NCBI GenBank assembly: GCA_032629725.1
Contig: JAFEVB010000004.1
Location: 1,054,001-1,118,000, forward strand
DNA: 64,000 nt
Origin: Gremmenia infestans
Taxonomy: Eukaryota; Ascomycota; Leotiomycetes; Helotiales; Hamatocanthoscyphaceae
Direction of reading: 5' to 3'
Of the stretch, positions 58,424-64,000 are shown in pieces; the stretch's first letter is position 1, and the number at the start of each line of letters is the position of its first letter. The position numbers and the translations under genes are program-made. The notes under the pieces are model-generated. The model saw nothing but the letters and a program-made list of their open reading frames with translations, did not search any database and was not told the origin of the DNA.

Positions 58424-59599
58424 TCATCGGAGAGCAGCGATCTCCGAGCTCTTCGCCACGAATTCCTCAAATGTTTCAAAGGGTTCAGGCAATATCTAAT
58501 CATTGTTAGTAATAGGGTTAACCTTTAGGTAACGGTAATAGCTGCACGTGGGTCTGGATTAAACGTACATCATTATCAAGCTTAAGACCCCCGAAGAATC
58601 CAAACTCATAGATGAACTTCATATTCTCAACCAAGTCTTCCTGAAAGAATCCAGGTACACCAAGAGCAGTCAATCTCTTTTTGAAATCATCCTCAGTGTA
58701 GTCTGCAGGCAGTGATATATCGACACCACCGACTTTCTTTAAGATAGACACAATCTCAGTCGGTGTATATTCATTTTCGCAGGCCGAGACTTGGCGCCCA
58801 AGAAAGGTCTCTCGGTTCAGCAAAATATGCTTTACATAGGCGCCAGTGTCTTTTTTGACCGAGATCAACGGAATCTTGGTATCAGGAGAAAAAGGAAATG
58901 CCAGATTGTAGGACTTGGCACCCTCTGAAGTAGGGATAATGTTGGAGAGGAGAAAGTTCATGAAGATTCCGAGGTGGAGGATTGTTGCTGGGATACCCAA
59001 GGAACGAATATGTTCTTCGACGACTGCCTTTGAATCGAAGTGAAATACTTTGGTGTACTTGTTGTTGCTAACTATACGCTTGCTTAGCTAGATCCTGAGC
59101 AGAAAGTGTTAGAAACTACCTACTCTTTGAGACATTAGGCAAGCTACTCCAGATGAGATGTTGGACATTGAATTCCTACTGAAGTTAGTAATTCCACTAT
59201 GATAGATCGGAAACACAGCTAGCTACCTTGGCGATATCAGCAATGTTATTTCCTTGCTGAACCTCTCGCTCTTTGTTCATAACTTCTTGCCAATTTGTTA
59301 CTGCGAAGACTGCGTAGGCACCTTTCACCACCAATCGCAAAGACTCCTTGTCGTCCAGATCAGCCTGTAGATCATGTGTTAGCATATCACTCTTTAGGAA
59401 GTAATATTAGTGTACTAGCCTTGACTAGTTTGACACCTCGTTCTGCAAGAGCAATCGCTGCTGGCTTTGAGGAATATCTAGTAACACCAAATATTTCGAA
59501 TTGAGCGGCAGTGGTAGGATCGTTCAAAATCGAATTAATAACAGACCCGCCTTGGTTCCCTGTTGCACCAAAGACAACTAGAATCTTCTTATTAGACAT
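58424..59599 (-). CDS. NmrA-like family NAD(P)-binding protein
   Basis: The ATG is at 59599 and about five exons follow. The N-terminal Rossmann motif is KILVVFGATGNQGGSVINSI, then VTRYSSKPAAIALAERGVKLVKA. The second exon reads ADLDDKESLRLVVKGAYAVFAVTNWQE. Short exons carry NVQHLIWSSLPNVSK and NKYTKVFHFDSKAVVEEHIR. A large exon holds LGIPATILHLGIFMNF, KDTGAYVKHILLN and ENEYTPTEIVSILKK. The last intron (GTACGT...GATTAG) joins LDND to ILPEPFETFEEFVAKSSE, so the frame that stops near 58518 is intronic. Members sense the NAD/NADP ratio or act as atypical reductases (HSCARG/NmrA); no catalytic Tyr-Lys pair is evident. Confidence 0.85.
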
Positions 59600-61224
59600 G
59601 ATGACTAGTTTGGTTATGAGACTTGATTGAAAACAGGAGGTTGCTGGAGTGTGATCTAGAGTAAATCTTTGAGAGAACAGTGAGACCTTTATACAAGAAA
59701 AAGACTATGGGATACGTACTTTGAACTATTTCTTACAAAGATCGGCTATCAGCTTCACGCCTGCCCCGGAATTTGAATCAATATCTCCGATCAAGTCCCC
59801 GGCGGATTGTTATGCCACCAAAACGCCACATCCGCTCTAAGCGAACTGTATTGCGGATCAAAGTGAGGGCACCGGAGGGATTGTGAAGCCTAGCGCAGGC
59901 ACCGGTACCCATTTGGGCGCTTCAGCTGTTTTAAGGCTGAGGACCGTAAGGTAGTTATATTGAGATTTGATCCACGACAGCGAGGAAATGTATTAAAGGA
60001 GGGCACCTCGATATTCTGAAATGTCTGGTCCGAGTTATTGAGTCTAGATGTATACCGCAAGGTTCACTTTGATCAAGTGGCAGATTCTATAGAAAGGTTA
60101 AAGAAATGTTCAGGGACATATTGAGTGCGAGGCAAATGAACTATTATGAGAAACTATAACAAATAGCATCAGAAAGCTAGAGTCGATCACAGAGAGAGAA
60201 TTCGCACTGAATAGGGCAGAAAATCAATGCCATGATGGTCAACTTGGCCACGCTGGGTACGGGAGGAATGTTGACTTGGTGGAAATGCTCACCTAAGCAA
60301 ATCACTACTTTTAAGGTGAAGTATTCTGGATGAGGATAATTTAAACTACGTCTTCAGGCAGGCTCTGGATATAGCGAGGCGAGGAAACATAAATGGTAAG
60401 GCGATAACCAGAAACATCCGCGACTGCGCAAACCCGTGCTTGCCATCACGTATGACCTGGGGGAGTTACTCTGGCCATTTCCCGCCATGAACGTCTCTCC
60501 TTCCGCGGGATTCACATCAAAGACCGAATGCTCGTACTCTGACACTTTAACGAGAGCCTGCATTCCCCTTGAAGCTAATGGATAGTTGCCCGCAAGATCC
60601 ACGCGCTTCTTGTGCGTATTGCCTGATCCAACTCTCGGACATTCAGCGTCATACCACCTGGTGTCGGATATAGGAAGCTAACTCCTGCAGGAGTTTAATG
60701 CACATGTGCTTGCATTCCGCTGATAACTCCGTGTCTGGATACGAGGATTATAAAAGCGACAGCAGTACAGTAGCGAGAGGAATCCCTGCAGCCGCCATAA
60801 ATGTTAGAATGTCAAATACCCAATTGTATCTGATTTTTGAAAGTGTTAGTATGACCGGAAGGGTAACCGCTGTTTAGCTTACAGAATTTCCAGGCCCAAC
60901 TTGGCTTCATCCACTGGAATACTTCATTCTAGAGGAGACTCAAGTAACGGTCTGAAGACGGCATTTCAGCTTCAGACTTGGACTTGATGATGGCGTTTGG
61001 AAGTGTGATGTTTTGCATTATGCTGGCTCGACCATAGTGTAGGGGGAGACATACATAAGGAGAGACATACATAAGGAGAGGACATACAATCTATTAGTCA
61101 AAAGTATTGAAGGGTGTTTCATTCGATATGTGAGGCATTCTCGAAGGCCAAATATAGTCCTCCTATCTCGTGAACTGTACCAAACCTACAAAACCCACAA
61201 AGCGCCAATTGCAAGACCTTTGTT
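59600..61224. other. Intergenic with an orphan coding-like segment
   Basis: About 1.6 kb. On the minus strand, about 60690-60354, an open stretch encodes RVDLAGNYPLASRGMQALV, VKVSEYEHSVFDVNPAEGE and ends soon after. The composition looks protein-like, but I do not recognise it and find no flanking exons. A short tandem repeat lies at 61046-61089. Confidence 0.4.
61046..61089. repeat. GAGACATACATAAG tandem repeat
   Basis: Two full units and a partial third (GAGGACATAC) in direct tandem. Confidence 0.9.
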
Positions 61225-63206
61225 CTATACCAATTCTGAACTCGACTCTTTATCGACCTTGAACGCTTGCTTCGCATTATTCCCTCGGTCCATACTTTCA
61301 TTCCTCACCAAGAGGCTGACAAGCAGTCCGGCACCCGCAATACCAGTAGTAACATACCATACAGTTCTTAGAGCGTCAGCGTATAGGTATCGATCAGCAA
61401 TGATGACAGGTTCCGGGAAGGCTCCGATGGCACCATAAGCACCAGCTGCCTGAGCCCCAGTAACAATGAATTGTCTCGGGATTGTGCCATTTGCAAGCGC
61501 TTCATTGAGAAATTTGTCAACTGGTTTTGGAATACTGTGCCCCCAATAGCGACGCCGAAAGCCTGCCCAACGCTTCGAAAGAAGGTTACCGTCGCGGTAG
61601 CAATTCCTATGTCGTCGTCTTGGGCTGTGGATTGCACTGCAAACACTGGTAGTTGGAAAAGGAACACGGCGCCAATTGCTGGGATTACTCGTAACCCAAA
61701 CAGAATTCCCGCATTGGAATCTGGTTTCATTAAAGCGTTGAGGCCGGTTCCAGTAACGAGCAAAATCCATGCCAACCAAGTCATCTTCTGGAATCGCAGT
61801 GTTTTGGAAACCCAGATACCGCTAAAGACGGCTGACAATGCGACTGGAGCGCTGTTAAAAAAACAGTATCTGTTCATGCTGTAGAATAGAGGCCCTTGCC
61901 TGCCGGGTAGAGTCTCTGCAGAAGACTTGAAAAGAGCATCACCGCGAGCCCCAAGAAACTGTTCGCGTTAGCTATCTCGATCTGCCCCAAAATGGAGACC
62001 CACGAATATAATCAGATAGTACGCGAATGCCCATAGCTCAAGTCCATGTATCAATGCGCCAAAGAATCCAGTATTACCACTCCGGTTCGAGAAAATCCGG
62101 ACAGGGACCATGGGCTCCTTTGAAACTTTCCATTCAATAATGACAAATACACCGAGCCCGACAAATCCAACGATCAATTGAGCAAGAACTTTCGCGGAGT
62201 CCCACGGATTAGATGTACCACCAGTGGTTAGACCGTAAAGCATCAGTGTTGTTGCCGCAGTGAACACTGCCATGCCAAGGAAATCGATTCGAGCAAACTT
62301 GGAGCGGAGAGACGATATTTCTTGGTGTAAATGAAGCGCGTAGATGAGCCCTACGGTACCAATCACGCAGATTGGAATGTTGATCCAGAAGGCCCATCGC
62401 CATGAGGAGTATTCTCCTATCGCTCCACCAATAGGGACCTAAAATCATCACCATGTTAGCTATAATCTCATCGACACTTAATAGATGCCACAAACCCCAA
62501 TATTTGTACCCAGAGCCCACGCGAATGCTCCCATAGCCAAAAACTTCGGCCGTTCCCTCAAGGTCGTGATGTCGCTGATGATAACCGTGGTAAGCGTTAG
62601 ACATCCTCCACCCCCCAGCCCTTGCACAACACACGCGGCGACCAGCCAGTTCATGTTTTGGGCACAGCCGCAGAGGGTGCTGCCGAAGAGGAACAAACAA
62701 GTTGCAAAAATCATCACCCACTTCCGGCCGCTGTTCTGAGTCTCAGCAACGATTTCAACAAGAACATTATTATTCGACTTACAAGATATTCGAGATTGTA
62801 CCGTAAATGGGCACTACGACCTAAAGATTTGGGTCAGACAATTTTCTGAACGGTCTCTTGAGACTCCAAAGAGGGATACAACTCACAGTCTGTGCTAAAA
62901 GAATGTCCCAACCCAGAACGCTTTGAGACTTGTCCCTTTCAATGCAAAAGTGATAGCTGGTAGTGTTGAGGCAACGATGACTGAATCCATTGCCACAACC
63001 ACTGAAATTAGGCAGAGCATGAAGACAGTGACCTTTAACTTGAAGGGTCTCTTTGACTCAATTGAGACATTCTGGAGTTCAAGCCCAGGAATGTTCACAA
63101 CGGGGGATCCATCAGTGGCTGCGTTCTTTTCGCTTCCATCTATTACCCGGTTTGTAGCATCGAGGTTAGATTCAGGGATGACCATGGTTTGTATAACAGG
63201 AAACAT
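61225..63206 (-). pseudogene. MFS drug:proton antiporter (DHA2/TRI12-like, 14 TM), decayed
   Basis: The sequence can be followed over almost the full family length. The start MFPVIQTMVIPE leads to TM1 with VVAMDSVIVASTLPAIT. VVVPIYGTISNIL|SGRKWVMIFA is the motif A region, followed by GLGGGGCLTLTTVIISDITTLRERPK and GGAIGEYSSWRWAFWINIPIC. TM blocks continue to VSLLVRNESMD at the C-terminus. Breaks are clear: the first exon meets a stop at about 62895 (WVGTFF-stop instead of a continuing SFLLAQT-type helix); stops in all frames lie at 61880-61985; and a one-base loss near 61516-61524 separates IGGTVFQNQ from the frame of DKFLNEALANGTIP. Introns do not explain these. The gene is dead, or assembled from poor sequence. 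Confidence 0.85.
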
Positions 63207-63731
63207 ACCAGATTGATCAATTTAAAGTGGATGCAAAAATCAAAAACCAATTCTCAAAACGTGTGATGAAAGCTCGGGTTTCGATTTCAATCAAGCGAAA
63301 TGTTAGAAAGGTGAAACTTTCTGACTATTGAAATGTTGGATAATAGACATTTATACTACTCTTAAAAAGCGTAAAAGTTCGAATAGAGAAATTCAGTTGT
63401 CCAGTGGTAGAATATGTTAGAATCCGATCGGATAGATCAGTAATCAGAGCTTGACAAGCGAAAGCGAAAAGGAAAGGAGATGTAGATGCTTGCGGCTCAA
63501 ATATTCGGACCCAACAGTAATCATCAAGCAACGATGCTTGTGTACACCTCAGAATTCGCAACTCAGGTGGGGAAATGATATACCGCGTTCAATAATCCAT
63601 AGATCTGACCATTTGTATTCCACAATAGAGAGATAGAGCACGTCAGATACAAGTGCCTCGTGCCGTGATAAACTGTATTCTTTGACCTCTTGGAATAGAA
63701 GATTCAAATTTTTTGCAGGCTTTTAGAATGG
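63207..63731. other. Intergenic
   Basis: About 520 AT-rich bases between the MFS relic and the right-edge gene. Nothing was recognised. Confidence 0.5.
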
Positions 63732-64000
63732 TCATAGTTCTGACATTGGCTGTTCATTCATAAGTTTAACCATCAACAACCTCAAAGTTCCATCAGAATT
63801 CATCAGTTGCGCCTCGGGGCTAACAAAATCATCTGCAATCTTTGCCATGCAGCCAAAGAAAGCGTATTCGAAAATCCAAGGACACTGGTCCATCCAATTT
63901 GCCACTTGAGCAGTAAATGCAAAAACTTCTTTCTTGTCTCTTGAGATGGCAGCTATTTCAGAAACAACAACTTGGTACTCTGGATACTTTTGGTGCCTAT
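63732..64000 (-). CDS. Glyco_hydro_cc (Asl1-like) protein, C-terminal part, cut by the right edge
   Basis: A minus-strand frame of 88 codons, open to the window edge and ending at TGA (63732-63734). It contains YPEYQVVVSEIAAISRD, FAFTAQVANWMDQCPWIFEY, AFFGCMAKIADDFVSP and AQLMNSDGTLRLLMVKLM. The WMDxxxWxxxYAFFG pattern is characteristic of the C-terminal strands of the glycosyl-hydrolase catalytic-core family (PF11790 type), which includes the Asl1 wall protein of fission yeast. The N-terminal part, with signal peptide and catalytic residues, would lie beyond the window. Confidence 0.7.
   Translation of the reverse strand, partial: RHQKYPEYQVVVSEIAAISRDKKEVFAFTAQVANWMDQCPWIFEYAFFGCMAKIADDFVSPEAQLMNSDGTLRLLMVKLMNEQPMSEL

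Noticed and set aside
58518..58560. C-terminus of the NmrA-like protein at the stop near 58518
   Set aside because: A GTACGT...TAG intron continues the frame into a better family-like end at 58424.
58424..64000. Functional gene cluster of NmrA, MFS and glycosidase
   Set aside because: The transporter is broken and no biosynthetic enzyme is present; only a former association can be suggested.

Overview
The window looks like nuclear DNA of a filamentous ascomycete (Pezizomycotina). Genes are interrupted by short GT-AG introns of about 45 to 110 bases, and intergenic stretches run from a few hundred bases to 1.7 kb. The gene set includes lanosterol synthase, fungal ceramide glucosyltransferase, a Ca3427-like binding protein, a fungal MscL, alpha-1,3-glucanase, F-box/LRR relics and a NACHT-ankyrin protein. 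The style of the F-box, STAND and NmrA families suggests Leotiomycetes (Helotiales), but that is an impression. No tRNA, rRNA, CRISPR array or intact transposon was seen.

Layout. 0-9 kb: the 3' part of a very large repetitive coiled-coil gene cut by the left edge, tRNA-splicing endonuclease SEN2 (-) and ceramide glucosyltransferase (+). 9-19 kb: a weakly coding-like stretch, TVP38 (-), a cytochrome P450 (+), two gene relics (F-box/LRR and NmrA-like) and a frameshifted GH16 glucanase (-). 19-28 kb: GNA1 (+), a 645-residue protein with a C-terminal Cys/His motif, an SDR reductase and a GH71 alpha-1,3-glucanase. 28-47 kb is dense housekeeping: a DUF1279/MRX11-like protein, NDK1, glucosidase II alpha, UBC7, a Ca3427-like protein, SPO11, ERG7, SGT1, REI1 and MscL. 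47-64 kb is more accessory: an APH-type kinase-like protein, a NACHT-ankyrin (NLR-like) locus broken by a stop and a frameshift, catalase-peroxidase KatG, an NmrA-like regulator, a decayed MFS drug transporter and, cut by the right edge, a Glyco_hydro_cc (Asl1-like) protein.

How the genes relate. No biosynthetic cluster is evident. Themes are cell-wall work (GNA1 for chitin precursor; GH71, GH16 and Glyco_hydro_cc for glucans), membrane lipid synthesis (ceramide glucosyltransferase, lanosterol synthase), ER protein quality control (glucosidase II, UBC7), chaperoning (SGT1) and RNA/ribosome maturation (SEN2, REI1). Several pairs share divergent promoters: SEN2/GCS, NDK1/glucosidase II, UBC7/Ca3427-like, SPO11/ERG7 and REI1/MscL. 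Broken genes (GH16, F-box relic, NmrA relic, NLR, MFS) lie at 15-18 kb and 49-63 kb, outside the housekeeping core, which points to turnover of accessory genes. The best candidates for unusual biology are the split NLR-like locus, the repetitive left-edge protein, and the KatG with a possible peroxisomal signal and a GC-AG intron.
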